Positions 55,730 to 64,000 of a stretch of DNA of 64,000 nucleotides are shown piece after piece (positions within the stretch are counted from its first letter, which is position 1; every line of letters begins with the position of its first letter). Source of the stretch: 12-FULL-44-12b sp964348525 (lineage in GTDB: Bacteria > Patescibacteriota > Minisyncoccia > Phycocordibacterales > Zambryskibacteraceae); the NCBI GenBank assembly GCA_964348525.1, contig CAYGCY010000002.1:32435-96434 (forward strand). The letters run 5' to 3'. The notes below the pieces were generated by a model. That model ran no database searches and had not been told where the DNA came from. It saw only the letters and a program-made list of their open reading frames with translations. Made by a program: the position numbers and the translations under genes.

Positions 55730-55809
55730 TGCCTTTCACCCCGCGAAGAGTTTTAGGCCCTAGGTCCCCGTTAGCACATACATTCCCAATGAACTTGGTC
55801 TGGAGAAGC

Positions 55810-55837
55810 ATCCTATACGCTTCACAAAAAACGTCAA
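55810..55837 (-). promoter_or_regulatory. Promoter of the 600-base unit
   Basis: TTGACG (55832-55837), 16-base spacer, TAGGAT (55810-55815) on the minus strand, just after the ftsQ stop region. Confidence 0.6.
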
Positions 55838-55893
55838 GAGGTTTTTTAGTTAAACAACAATTATTTATTTTTAGCAAATTTCTACCTAGAAAT

Positions 55894-56700
55894 TTACTTA
55901 TAGAAAAGCTTGTTACCAAAACGAAGATCTATATAGGAAACAGTCAATCCACCATTTTTGTTTATAAGGCTTAATTTTGGATCAGAAAAAAGAGAGCCGA
56001 GATTTTCTAAAGTCAAAGAATCACTTTGTTTTAAGGACACATATAAAGATCCGTGTTCCATAATAAAATCTACGGTATCGTTTTTATTAAAGGCTATTTC
56101 TTTTATTTTTAATCCATACAGAGAGAAACCTTTAGACAAAGCATTTATTCTGTCGAAAATAACCCTATCAGATACCATGCCCCCTATGTTTTTAACTGAT
56201 GAATCATTTTTAAAAACTACATAGACAGGAGAGGAGAAACTTGGAGCATCGGCATAAATAAAACCCATTTTGTCCACAAAAAGACATTCCTTCCCACTGT
56301 TGCACCACAACGCAAATGGATTTCGTTCTTCAATGTCTAGCGTCAGCGTATTTGGTATCTTGACCCCAAATGATACATTTTCTATTGTCCTAAATTTTTC
56401 CAAGATACCTGTCTCTAAACTATTTCTTCCAACAGTCAAAAAAGTGTTCTTTGGAAAAACCTTTAAAAAAGTTTCTGACATATTGCTCATTACGAATTCC
56501 TTCACCTCTTCTTGGTCTACGGTTTTTGCTCCAGACACATAAACTTCTTTTACAGAGAGCCATGGAATACGCACAAACAGCGGAGGCACAATCAAAACCA
56601 GAACTACTATTCCTAAACATACATAAAGAGCGCGAAGATATTTCTGCCTTTTACGCGCAATAATCTTTTGAGATTTAAGAATCGGTCCTTTGTCTCGCAT
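55894..56700 (-). CDS. ftsQ: Cell-division protein FtsQ/DivIB
   Basis: Divisome membrane protein. The 268-residue product has a basic cytoplasmic N-terminus, one helix (YVCLGIVVLVLIVPPLFV), a POTRA domain (WLSVKEVYVSGAKTVDQEEV) and the beta domain with LTLDIEERNPFALW. It is located 18 bases after serS, so likely one operon. Normal length. Confidence 0.9.
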   Translation of the reverse strand: MRDKGPILKSQKIIARKRQKYLRALYVCLGIVVLVLIVPPLFVRIPWLSVKEVYVSGAKTVDQEEVKEFVMSNMSETFLKVFPKNTFLTVGRNSLETGILEKFRTIENVSFGVKIPNTLTLDIEERNPFALWCNSGKECLFVDKMGFIYADAPSFSSPVYVVFKNDSSVKNIGGMVSDRVIFDRINALSKGFSLYGLKIKEIAFNKNDTVDFIMEHGSLYVSLKQSDSLTLENLGSLFSDPKLSLINKNGGLTVSYIDLRFGNKLFYK

Positions 56701-56718
56701 TTATTTTAAAAAGCTGTC

Positions 56719-57984
56719 TTAAGCTTGTATCTTTTCCTGACCACCCATATACGGCCGTAAAACTTCTGGAATAACAATGGAACCATCTGCCTGCTGATAA
56801 TTTTCCACAATCATTATGAGGGGCCTTCCAGACAAAGCTGTGTTATTAAGCGAATGCACGTATTTCATTTTACCGTCATCGTCCTTATAGCGAATATTTA
56901 AACGGCGAGTTTGAAAATCGTGGAAATAGGATGCCGAACCGGTTTCTCTATAGGCATTTTCTGACGGTAACCATGCTTCTATGTCGTATTTTTTTACTTG
57001 GCCAAGCCCAATGTCCGCGCCACAATTAGCCACCACATGGTAAGGAAGCCCAAGTGCTTCGGTAAGCTCTTCACTATTTCTCTGTATTTCTTCGTGAAAT
57101 TTTACAGACTCTTCATGATTGGCTTCGCACAAAATCACTTGCTCAAATTTATAAAACTCATGAACTCTCAATATTCCTTTTGTGTCTTTTCCATGACTTC
57201 CCGCTTCACGACGAAAAGCAGGAGAAAACGCAATGATTTTTTTAGGCAAATCTTTTTTATCTAAAACTTCATTCATGTAGTAGCCCATTGTCGCCACTTC
57301 TGCGGTACCAGAGAGATATTCACCATCTTGTGTTTTGTATAAATCTTCCTCTCCTTGAGGCAAATATCCTGTACCCATGAAAACTTCCCTCCTAACAAGA
57401 GACGGCACAATCATAGGAACATAGTCTTGTTTTCTCTGATAGAAATCGTGAGTGAAATGCCACAAAGCAAACTGGAGTCTTGCTCCATCCCCTTTTAGAA
57501 AATACCCCCTAAAGCCTGCAACCTTTGCTCCGCGCTCGAGATCGAGCATGTCCAAATTTTTCATAAGTTCCATATGGCTCTTGGGTTCAAAATCAAATTT
57601 TGGAATTTCCCCCCACTTCCTTACCTCCTGATTATCTTTCTCTGAAAAACCGCTCGGCACTGAAATATCTGGAACATTTGGCACTTGAAGCATAAGAGTT
57701 TGCCATTCTTTTATTACTTCCTTTAGTTTTTCTTCTTCCAACAAAAGATCTGCCTTTAAATTTTTCATTTCAGAAAGAAGCTCTTCTTTCTTTTCGCTTG
57801 AAACATTAACTATCTCCGCACTAACTTCATTTTGTCTAGCGCGTTTTTTGTCTATAGATTCCTGAAGGGCCCTTCTTCCATTGTCCACTTCCAAAAGCCT
57901 GTCTAAATCTATATCTATGTGTTTTTTCTTTGCTCCTTCAGCAACTATTTCTTTGTTTTCTCTTATAAAACGTATGTCTAACAT
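56719..57984 (-). CDS. serS: Seryl-tRNA synthetase
   Basis: Class II synthetase charging tRNA-Ser. From MLDIRFIRENKEIVAEGAKK the protein is 421 residues with the N-terminal antiparallel coiled coil (about 30-100) that grips the tRNA long arm. Motif 2 is FSPAFRREAGSHGKDTKGIL and motif 3 NNTALSGRPLIMIVENYQ. I reject the longer frame because its extra 32 residues are hydrophobic and unrelated. Normal length, unlike alaS and leuS. Confidence 0.97.
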   Translation of the reverse strand: MLDIRFIRENKEIVAEGAKKKHIDIDLDRLLEVDNGRRALQESIDKKRARQNEVSAEIVNVSSEKKEELLSEMKNLKADLLLEEEKLKEVIKEWQTLMLQVPNVPDISVPSGFSEKDNQEVRKWGEIPKFDFEPKSHMELMKNLDMLDLERGAKVAGFRGYFLKGDGARLQFALWHFTHDFYQRKQDYVPMIVPSLVRREVFMGTGYLPQGEEDLYKTQDGEYLSGTAEVATMGYYMNEVLDKKDLPKKIIAFSPAFRREAGSHGKDTKGILRVHEFYKFEQVILCEANHEESVKFHEEIQRNSEELTEALGLPYHVVANCGADIGLGQVKKYDIEAWLPSENAYRETGSASYFHDFQTRRLNIRYKDDDGKMKYVHSLNNTALSGRPLIMIVENYQQADGSIVIPEVLRPYMGGQEKIQA

Positions 57985-58034
57985 ATGTATTGGCTTAGAA
58001 CTACATAATAACAGAAATGATAAGATAAATATAA

Positions 58035-58913
58035 ATGAGTTATGAAATTCGTGATTGGCCCTATGAAGACTGGCCAACACTTCTAAAGGAGATTCCTGAT
58101 TTGCCTCAAAAACTCAAGATTTCAGGAACCCCTCCGCCAAAAGAAAACAAACTTCTTGCAGTTGTGGGCTCAAGAGATATGACCCCGTACGGAAAAGAAG
58201 TGCTAGAGACGACAATCGGCTGGCTCCGCGGGGCGCCGGTTTCCATTATTTCTGGTTTAGCCCTCGGAGTGGACGCTGCCGCACATAGAGCTGCTTTGAG
58301 AAATGGTTTGCATACAGTAGCGGTGCCTGGGTCGGGTCTTGAGGAAAGAGTCATTTATCCACGCAATCATGAAAATCTGGCAAAAGAAATAGTTGAGTCT
58401 GGAGGGGCGTTAATTTCTGAGTTTGATGATAATTTTCGTGCTCGTCCAGAAAGTTTTCCTAAAAGAAACAGAATAATGGCAGGGATGTCTCATGCCACTC
58501 TTATAATAGAAGCGAAAGATGCATCTGGTTCTCTTATTACTGGGCGCCTAGCTCTCGAATACAACAGAGATGTGGGGATAATCCCCGGCCCAATATTTTC
58601 CCCTCAATCTCAAGGCACAAACAGGCTTTTAAGAGATGGCGCACAAGCAATAACAGAAAAGGCCGACTTATATATGCTGTTAGGTTTGGCGATAGATGAA
58701 AAAACGCCGTATCTTAACCAAGAAAAACTTTTCGAATTGTTGTCCCCAGAAGAAAGAGAGATTATAGATTTGCTTAAAGACGGAGGCAAGGAAATGGATG
58801 AAATAATAGAACAATCTTCTTTGAACACGAGCGCTGTGTTAACAGTGGTTTCTTCCCTGTCTCTCAAAGGAATCGTGATAGAACAAATGGGTCAAATTGA
58901 ACTAAAAAAATAA
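58035..58913 (+). CDS. dprA: DNA-processing protein DprA
   Basis: Loads RecA on incoming single-stranded DNA during natural transformation. The 292-residue protein has the Rossmann core: VVGSRDMTPYGKEVLETTIG, SGLALGVDAAAHRAAL, GSGLEERVIYPRNHENLA and FPKRNRIMAGMSHATLIIEA. The C-terminal winged helix is present (LSPEEREIIDLLKDGGKEMD onward). The message is probably leaderless (AT-rich -10-like sequence right before the ATG). Divergent from serS; topA follows 49 bases later, a common dprA-topA pair. Confidence 0.96.
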   Translation: MSYEIRDWPYEDWPTLLKEIPDLPQKLKISGTPPPKENKLLAVVGSRDMTPYGKEVLETTIGWLRGAPVSIISGLALGVDAAAHRAALRNGLHTVAVPGSGLEERVIYPRNHENLAKEIVESGGALISEFDDNFRARPESFPKRNRIMAGMSHATLIIEAKDASGSLITGRLALEYNRDVGIIPGPIFSPQSQGTNRLLRDGAQAITEKADLYMLLGLAIDEKTPYLNQEKLFELLSPEEREIIDLLKDGGKEMDEIIEQSSLNTSAVLTVVSSLSLKGIVIEQMGQIELKK

Positions 58914-58962
58914 AACCTGATTTGCAAATAAAAAATATCTGTAGTACTAATGTTATCCATAA

Positions 58963-61134
58963 ATGAAATTAGTAATTGTTGAATCGCCATCCAAAGCGAA
59001 AACTATAGAAAAATATTTGGGAGAAGATTTTAAGGTGCTTGCCTCTGTGGGGCATGTAAGAGACCTTCCTAAATCCAACAAGAAGGCCATTGATATACAG
59101 GCTGGTTTTATTCCGCACTATGAAATAACCAAGGGCAAAGAAAAAGTAATAGATGAAATAAAGAAAAATGCCAAAAAAGCTGACGAGGTTCTTCTGGCTA
59201 CAGACCCCGACCGTGAAGGCGAAGCCATAGCTTGGCACATAGCTCAAGTAACAAAACTAGAAAATCCGAAAAGAATAGTTTTTCATGAAATAACGAAAGA
59301 AGCTGTTTTGGAAGCACTAGAGCACCCTAGAAAAATTGACGAGAAACTAAAAACCGCTCAAGAAGCAAGAAGGGTTTTGGACCGCCTCGTGGGCTACGAC
59401 CTGTCTGGCCTTATATGGAAAAAAGTTCGATACGGACTATCTGCGGGCCGTGTTCAATCTCCCGCCCTTCGAATACTCGTGGAAAAAGAGCGCGAAATAA
59501 AAGCCTTCAAGTCTCACCCATTTTTTATAATTCACGGCATCTTTAAAACTGACAAACCATCTGGCGGAGAAAACTTTGAATGTGAATCTGCTGAAATACT
59601 TGATGAAAAGGAGGCTGAAAAATTTGTAACCGAGGGGGAAAAAGCAGATTGGAAAGTAAAATCTGTAGAAGAAACAAAGGTGATGCGTACGCCTAGGGCA
59701 CCATTTACTACATCCACTCTTCAACAAGCGGCTTCGACACGTTTGGGGATGTCTCCATCAAACACAATGCGCATTGCACAAAAACTTTACGAGAAAGGAC
59801 TCATTACGTATATGCGTACAGACTCTACCAATTTGAGCTCACAGGCCCTAGGGATGATAAAAGGTGCTGTAGAAAAAGAGTGGGGAGAAAAATTTCACCA
59901 AATAAGGACTTTTAAAACAAAATCAAAAAATGCACAAGAAGCCCACGAGGCAATTCGCCCAACTGATTTCAAAAAGAAAAACGCAGGTACGGCAGAAGAT
60001 GAGAAAAAATTGTACAGGCTTATCTGGGATCGCACCGTGGCCTCACAGATGAAAGATGCAGAAACAATGCGTTCAACAATAATCGTAGGAACAAAAAACG
60101 ATTTGGAATTAAAAGCGGTTGGAACGAGGGTGACCGAAGATGGGTGGCTTATGGCTGACCCAAAAGCAAAAGGAGAAGATGTGATATTGCCTCATGTAAA
60201 AAATGGAGAACAATTAAAAACAATTTCAATAAACTCTGAGAGAAAAGAGACAACTCCCCCACCAAGATATTCAGAAGCAGGCTTGGTAAAGGAACTAGAA
60301 AAAAGAGGTATCGGCAGACCCTCTACTTATGCGTCAATAATAAAAACTCTGATAGACCGTGAATATGTAACAAAAGAAGCCCGCTCTCTGAAACCCACAG
60401 ATACTGGAGAAGTGGTCTCTACTTTTCTGGAAGATAATTTTGGAAAATATATTTCTGACACCTTTACGGCAGAAATGGAAAATGAGCTAGACGAAATAGC
60501 TGAAGGAACAAGAGAATATGAGAAAACTTTAAGAGATTTTTACGAACCATTTACTAAAGAGGTTAATGAAAAATCAACTACTGCAAAAATCACCACTTTG
60601 GGAAATGCAGAAGCTCATTTTAAATGCCCAAAATGTAGTTCCCAGATGGTAGTAAAACTAGGAAGAGCAGGGAGATTCCTTTCATGTTCTAAATTTCCAG
60701 ACTGTAATGGAGCGCTAACTATTGACGGGCACGAAATAAAGAAAGACGAGCCAATTGGAAACGACCCGGAAACCAATCTTCCTGTTTTTGTGAAAACTGG
60801 TCGCTTTGGAGCATATGTACAAATAGGAGATGACCCGAAAGACAAGAAAAATAAACCAAAACGTGCATCTATCCCAAAAGAAAAAAACATTGCAGAAATA
60901 ACCTTGGAGGACGCTTTGAAATATTTATCCCTGCCTCGTGTACTTGGCAAACATCCTGAAACGGGAGACTTTATAACAGCAAGTGTTGGGAGGTTTGGCC
61001 CATACATAGTGCACCAAAGCGATTTCAGATCTCTTAAAAAAGACAGCCCCTATGACATCACTCTCCCCCGTGCTCTGGAGATTTTAAAAGAACCCAAAAA
61101 AGTGGGCAGAGGAAGATTTGCAAAAAAGAAGTAG
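58963..61134 (+). CDS. topA: DNA topoisomerase I
   Basis: Relaxes negative supercoils. The 723-residue protein begins MKLVIVESPSKAKTIEKYLG (Toprim with Glu and DPDREGE). The active-site Tyr lies in GLITYMRTDSTNLS. One C-terminal four-Cys zinc finger (CPKCSSQMVV...CSKFPDCNG) follows, then two TopA-C repeats with PRVLGKHPETGDFI. No SWIB fusion. Length is within the family range. Confidence 0.97.
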   Translation: MKLVIVESPSKAKTIEKYLGEDFKVLASVGHVRDLPKSNKKAIDIQAGFIPHYEITKGKEKVIDEIKKNAKKADEVLLATDPDREGEAIAWHIAQVTKLENPKRIVFHEITKEAVLEALEHPRKIDEKLKTAQEARRVLDRLVGYDLSGLIWKKVRYGLSAGRVQSPALRILVEKEREIKAFKSHPFFIIHGIFKTDKPSGGENFECESAEILDEKEAEKFVTEGEKADWKVKSVEETKVMRTPRAPFTTSTLQQAASTRLGMSPSNTMRIAQKLYEKGLITYMRTDSTNLSSQALGMIKGAVEKEWGEKFHQIRTFKTKSKNAQEAHEAIRPTDFKKKNAGTAEDEKKLYRLIWDRTVASQMKDAETMRSTIIVGTKNDLELKAVGTRVTEDGWLMADPKAKGEDVILPHVKNGEQLKTISINSERKETTPPPRYSEAGLVKELEKRGIGRPSTYASIIKTLIDREYVTKEARSLKPTDTGEVVSTFLEDNFGKYISDTFTAEMENELDEIAEGTREYEKTLRDFYEPFTKEVNEKSTTAKITTLGNAEAHFKCPKCSSQMVVKLGRAGRFLSCSKFPDCNGALTIDGHEIKKDEPIGNDPETNLPVFVKTGRFGAYVQIGDDPKDKKNKPKRASIPKEKNIAEITLEDALKYLSLPRVLGKHPETGDFITASVGRFGPYIVHQSDFRSLKKDSPYDITLPRALEILKEPKKVGRGRFAKKK

Positions 61135-61172
61135 AGGCCTTAAGGTATTGGGAGAAACAAAAGGAGCTACTG

Positions 61173-61352
61173 ATGGCATCCAAAAAGAGTACCACCGACA
61201 GATTGCTTGGAGAGGAGGCCTCGCTTCTCCGTCTGATCAAAGTGGCGGAAGGCAATGGCAACTTTGTCCTTGCCAACGAGTACCGTAGTCAGCTTGATCG
61301 TGTGACAAGCCTCATCTTTGAAGCAACAAGTGGGAAGAAGGTCCGGAAGTAA
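61173..61352 (+). CDS. Small helical protein downstream of topA
   Basis: A 59-residue protein, MASKKSTTDRLLGEEASLLR..., basic at both ends, with two probable helices and no cysteine or membrane segment. Strong Shine-Dalgarno AAGGAG six bases before the ATG. Lies 38 bases after topA on the same strand and could be co-transcribed, but its base composition is that of the GC-rich class. No family recognised. Confidence 0.72.
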   Translation: MASKKSTTDRLLGEEASLLRLIKVAEGNGNFVLANEYRSQLDRVTSLIFEATSGKKVRK

Positions 61353-61417
61353 AACCCCGGGCCTTTAGTTTTTATATTTAATTTGCTAATACACAGCAAC
61401 AATATTAGAGTGAAGTT

Positions 61418-62902
61418 ATGAACATAGAGGAAATACTAGCTCTAACTCAAGAACAAGATACAAATGGCATAGCTTTGATAAAAAAAGCATTCCAATTTGC
61501 CAAAGAAAAACACAGCAACCAAAAAAGATTTTCAGGAGAACCATATTTCACTCATCTTTTTGAAACAGCAAAAATTTTGGCCGAAATGAATTCGTCGGCT
61601 ATCACCATATCTGCAGGGCTTCTTCACGACACAATCGAAGATTCTGGCGTTACCTTTGAAGAACTTCAGAAAGAATTTGGGACGGAAGTAGCATTTATTG
61701 TGGAGGGAGTCTCGAAACTAGGAAAGTTGAGATACCACGGTACGGATAGACACAACGAGTCTCTGAGAAAATTTTTCGTAGCAATGTCTCAGGACATAAG
61801 AGTGCTCATGGTAAAGCTGGCCGATAGGCTACACAACATGCGCACCCTGTATCATGTAAAACCTGAGAAACAGGACAGAATCGCCAAAGAAACCTTGGAA
61901 ATATATGCGCCAATTGCATATAGGCTGGGCATAAGAAAAATAAGCAGGGAACTTGAAGATTTGGCATTTCCTTTTGTATATAAAGAAGCATACGAGGAAA
62001 CAGAAAAATATATTAAAGAGAAGCTTGGAAAGAGAGAACAAAGAGACCTAGAAGAGTTTTTAAATTCCGTAAAAAAATCTCTTGCCAAAGAAAAAATAAA
62101 TCTGATTTTGAGCGAATACAGAATAAAAGGTTTGTATTCATTGTATAAAAAACTGCAGAGAAAAAAGAACCGCCAAATAAATGACTTGGCAGCTATCAGG
62201 CTCATAGTTCCGACCGTAGAAGATTGCTACAGGACTCTTGGCGCTGTGCACGCTTCTTGGACTCCTTTGCCGGGGTCTATTGATGATTACATCGCTCGCC
62301 CCAAACCTAATGGATACAAAAGTTTACAAACCACCGTCTTTACTGGATCTGGCTTTATGGTGGAAGTACAAATCAAAACCAGAGAAATGCACGAGGAAGC
62401 AGAATATGGAATAGCTTCGCATCTTTCGTACAAGGAAGAGGGACCGCAGAAGAAATCTCCTGGGCTCTTATGGGTTTCTAGCCTGTTACCAAAAGAAAGA
62501 AAAGACCAGTTGAGAAGCAAGGACCTGCCTACTTGGGTAAAAGAATTGGCAGAGTATCACGACAATCACGGAGGTGCGGACGATGTGAGTGCAGATATAA
62601 AGGGCGATTTCTTTAGCCACAGGATTTTTGTGTTCACACCAAGAGGAGACGTGGTGGACCTACCAGTAGATTCCACCCCCGTAGACTTTGCTTATGCCAT
62701 ACATTCAGATGTTGGGAATGCATGCACGGGGGCTAAGGTAAACAGCAAGATGGTGGCGCTCGATACCACTCTACAAAACGGAGACATTGTTGAGATTGTT
62801 ACAAAAAAGAACTCTAGCCCCAACAAAAAATGGATTGAGTTTGTAAAAACTACTTTTGCAAAAAAACATATTCGTCTAAACTCACAAAAAGCTAAACAAT
62901 AA
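61418..62902 (+). CDS. (p)ppGpp synthetase/hydrolase, RSH type
   Basis: Stringent-response enzyme of 494 residues. HD hydrolase domain (THLFETAKILAEM, GLLHDTIEDSG, KLADRLHNMRTL), synthetase domain (YRIKGLYSLYKKLQRK, PKPNGYKSLQTTVF, EVQIKTREMHEEAEYG) and TGS domain (about 410-475) are present; the helical and ACT regulatory domains are absent. In the synthetase the usual SLHT reads SLQT, which could lower synthesis. It ends 11 bases inside the convergent parB gene. Confidence 0.94.
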   Translation: MNIEEILALTQEQDTNGIALIKKAFQFAKEKHSNQKRFSGEPYFTHLFETAKILAEMNSSAITISAGLLHDTIEDSGVTFEELQKEFGTEVAFIVEGVSKLGKLRYHGTDRHNESLRKFFVAMSQDIRVLMVKLADRLHNMRTLYHVKPEKQDRIAKETLEIYAPIAYRLGIRKISRELEDLAFPFVYKEAYEETEKYIKEKLGKREQRDLEEFLNSVKKSLAKEKINLILSEYRIKGLYSLYKKLQRKKNRQINDLAAIRLIVPTVEDCYRTLGAVHASWTPLPGSIDDYIARPKPNGYKSLQTTVFTGSGFMVEVQIKTREMHEEAEYGIASHLSYKEEGPQKKSPGLLWVSSLLPKERKDQLRSKDLPTWVKELAEYHDNHGGADDVSADIKGDFFSHRIFVFTPRGDVVDLPVDSTPVDFAYAIHSDVGNACTGAKVNSKMVALDTTLQNGDIVEIVTKKNSSPNKKWIEFVKTTFAKKHIRLNSQKAKQ

Positions 62903-63848
62903 AATTCTCTACTGAGTATGTGTCTTCTTTTTCCTCCTGTTTTATCTCTTCTTTGGGACGATCATCTTCTGGAGCTTCCACTGCCTTACCGTCTGCCCTA
63001 TTAAGCATGGCATTTTTACCAGCATTGCCTTGCTTCAAAAGAGAAATGATGTCAGTCAAATCTTCATAGGAGAAAAAATCTATGAGTATCTTTCCACCCT
63101 TTTCTCTGCGTTCTATATAAACCCTAGTACCCAATGCCTCTTGGAGTTTTTCTTCCATGTCCGCAAGAGCGGGGTCTTTCATTAGGTCCTTTTTTCTTGC
63201 GCGTTCAAATGCGATTGAACGTGCTATACGCTCCGCTTCGCGAACTGTCATTTTTTTGAGCATTATTTCTCTAAAGAGAGTTTTCTGTTCCTCTGGCCTG
63301 TCGATGAGCATCATAAGGGGTCTGGTATGCCCTTCTGAAATTTTCCCTTGAGACAAGGCGTCCACAATATCTGCAGGCAAAAGAAGAATACGAAGAGTGT
63401 TGGTTACATATTCCCTGCTCTTGCCAACTTTTTTAGCAATCTCTTGGTGCTTAAATCCAAATTCTTTTGCAAGCCTATCAAAAGCCTTCGCTCTCTCTAC
63501 TGGATTTAAATCTTCTCTCTGAATATTTTCAATAATTGCAAGCTCTAGCTTGGCTAAATTGCTTTCGTCTCCGGTCCTTATGAGTGCAGGTACTTGAGAA
63601 AGGCCCGCCAGCTTTGAGGCGCGCAACCTTCTTTCACCAGAAATTAGTTCATATTCGACGGCTAATCCACCATCTTCTTTTTGTATCTCTTTTCTAGTTA
63701 CAACCAGTGCTTGTAAAACTCCATATTGACGAATAGAGTCTGAAAGAGAGCGGAGCTCCTCTTCTAAAAATTCTCTGCGAGGCTGAAATGGATTTGGTCT
63801 TATTTTGTCTACATCAATCCAAAAAACAGCGTCTTGATAAAAAGGCAT
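62892..63848 (-). CDS. parB: Chromosome-partitioning protein ParB
   Basis: CTPase DNA clamp for chromosome segregation. The 318-residue protein has IRPNPFQPRREF, the CTP-binding GERRLRASKLAG, an ENIQREDLNPVERAKAF motif, and the HTH (FGFKHQEIAKKVGKSREYVTNTLRIL) that reads parS, with a C-terminal dimerisation region. No parA or parS consensus (TGTTTCACGTGAAACA) was seen in the window. Convergent with the RSH gene with a small overlap. Confidence 0.96.
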   Translation of the reverse strand: MPFYQDAVFWIDVDKIRPNPFQPRREFLEEELRSLSDSIRQYGVLQALVVTRKEIQKEDGGLAVEYELISGERRLRASKLAGLSQVPALIRTGDESNLAKLELAIIENIQREDLNPVERAKAFDRLAKEFGFKHQEIAKKVGKSREYVTNTLRILLLPADIVDALSQGKISEGHTRPLMMLIDRPEEQKTLFREIMLKKMTVREAERIARSIAFERARKKDLMKDPALADMEEKLQEALGTRVYIERREKGGKILIDFFSYEDLTDIISLLKQGNAGKNAMLNRADGKAVEAPEDDRPKEEIKQEEKEDTYSVENFIV

Positions 63849-63904
63849 ACTGAAATTATATCTTATAACTCAAGAACATTGGCTTTAAATTAGTTCAAAA
63901 AGTG

Positions 63905-63933
63905 TTGAGAATTTGTGAAAAGAAATGTATCCT
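63905..63933 (+). promoter_or_regulatory. Promoter of tRNA-Leu
   Basis: TTGAGA, 17-base spacer, TATCCT; transcription would start about ten bases before the tRNA. Confidence 0.7.
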
Positions 63934-63943
63934 TTCAAAGCAA

Positions 63944-64000
63944 GCCGGAGTGGCGGAATGGTAGACGCGCACGACTCAAAATCGTGTCTCGCAAGGGGTG
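63944..64000 (+). tRNA. tRNA-Leu (CAA), 3' part outside window
   Basis: Starts GCCGGAGTGGCGGAATGG, anticodon stem CACGA/TCGTG around CTCAAAA (anticodon CAA). The window ends in the long variable arm, as expected for a class II leucine tRNA. Confidence 0.92.

Larger units (their letters stand above)
55196..55803 (-). other. 600-base GC-rich transcription unit of unknown nature
   Basis: A promoter (TTGACG, 16 bases, TAGGAT) and a strong terminator frame about 600 bases of GC-rich sequence inside AT-rich DNA between ftsQ and dus. It contains two modest ORFs (48 and 78 residues) but also long stretches with no good frame. Either a mini-operon of small proteins or a large structured RNA. I could not match tmRNA, RNase P, group I or II intron, or rRNA signatures. 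Confidence 0.5.

Noticed and set aside
53253..55803. Idea that the RNAs here are tmRNA, RNase P, SRP or 6S RNA, or a group I/II intron
   Set aside because: I looked for the GAGGAAAGTCC and ACAGA..GGCTTA motifs, the tmRNA ends with a tag frame, the SRP GGAAGG..AGCAG loop, a 6S-type single long rod, and intron core motifs, and found none convincing. A covariance search could still overturn this.
62892..63848. A parS site near parB
   Set aside because: No sequence close to TGTTTCACGTGAAACA was found in the window.
1..64000. CRISPR array or cas genes
   Set aside because: No regularly spaced direct repeats and no Cas motifs were seen. The only tandem repeats are the tRNA-Ala-like units.
1..64000. 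Insertion sequence, prophage or integrative element
   Set aside because: No transposase, integrase, capsid or terminase gene is present; the accessory genes are dispersed rather than clustered.
1..64000. Alternative genetic code with TGA read as Gly (as in Gracilibacteria)
   Set aside because: Many genes end cleanly at TGA (for example the 85-residue gene at 26420 inside its terminator, and tgt), and no conserved protein needs TGA read-through.

Overview
The window looks like chromosomal DNA of a Patescibacteria/CPR bacterium, probably of the Parcubacteria type. The main clues are AT-rich, densely packed housekeeping genes in which many enzymes lack peripheral domains (short AlaRS, LeuRS, UvrC, DnaX, RSH and uL13), several conserved but uncharacterised membrane proteins, and no biosynthetic operons. 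TGA is used as an ordinary stop, so this is not a recoded Gracilibacteria-type code. The phylum assignment is inference from gene content; no 16S rRNA lies in the window. Layout: 1-8.7 kb is one minus-strand block of translation, transcription and chaperone genes (infA-rpmJ-rpsM-rpsK-rpsD-rpoA-rplQ-rplM-rpsI-grpE-dnaK-dnaJ). 8.7-23.8 kb holds alaS, DNA repair and tRNA-modification genes, mltG, a sigma-region-4/HARE-HTH regulator, leuS, ychF, a transporter and an inositol-phosphatase-like gene. 23.9-31.4 kb mixes tyrS/tRNA-Tyr, an alanine tRNA cluster, ddl, uvrC and many small genes. 31.4-38.3 kb carries uvrA, uvrB and tgt, so uvrA, B and C lie within 7 kb. 38.7-50.6 kb alternates FKBP, LOG, FGGY kinase and typA with GC-rich accessory genes (SPFH protein, zinc-ribbon repeat protein, beta-barrel-like protein, lipoproteins). 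50.6-52.7 kb has a HEPN-like gene pair next to tRNA-Gln, then dnaX. 52.8-55.9 kb is an unusual stretch of candidate structured RNAs, hairpin elements and tiny GC-rich transcription units around dus. 55.9-64 kb returns to housekeeping genes (ftsQ, serS, dprA, topA, RSH, parB, tRNA-Leu). The most striking pattern has two gene classes. Core genes are AT-rich, mostly on the minus strand, and often have little or no leader or Shine-Dalgarno sequence. Between them sit about twenty small, visibly GC-richer genes, mostly single. Many have a near-consensus TTGACA/TATAAT-type promoter, a short leader with a good Shine-Dalgarno sequence, and a GC-rich terminator hairpin. They behave like bacteriophage 'morons' or gene cassettes, but no integrase, transposase or CRISPR is visible. 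Second, a hairpin with a conserved 27-nt core and stems that differ in sequence occurs four times. Third, several intergenic regions have their own promoter, strong secondary structure and a terminator, and match no standard RNA family I can recognise.
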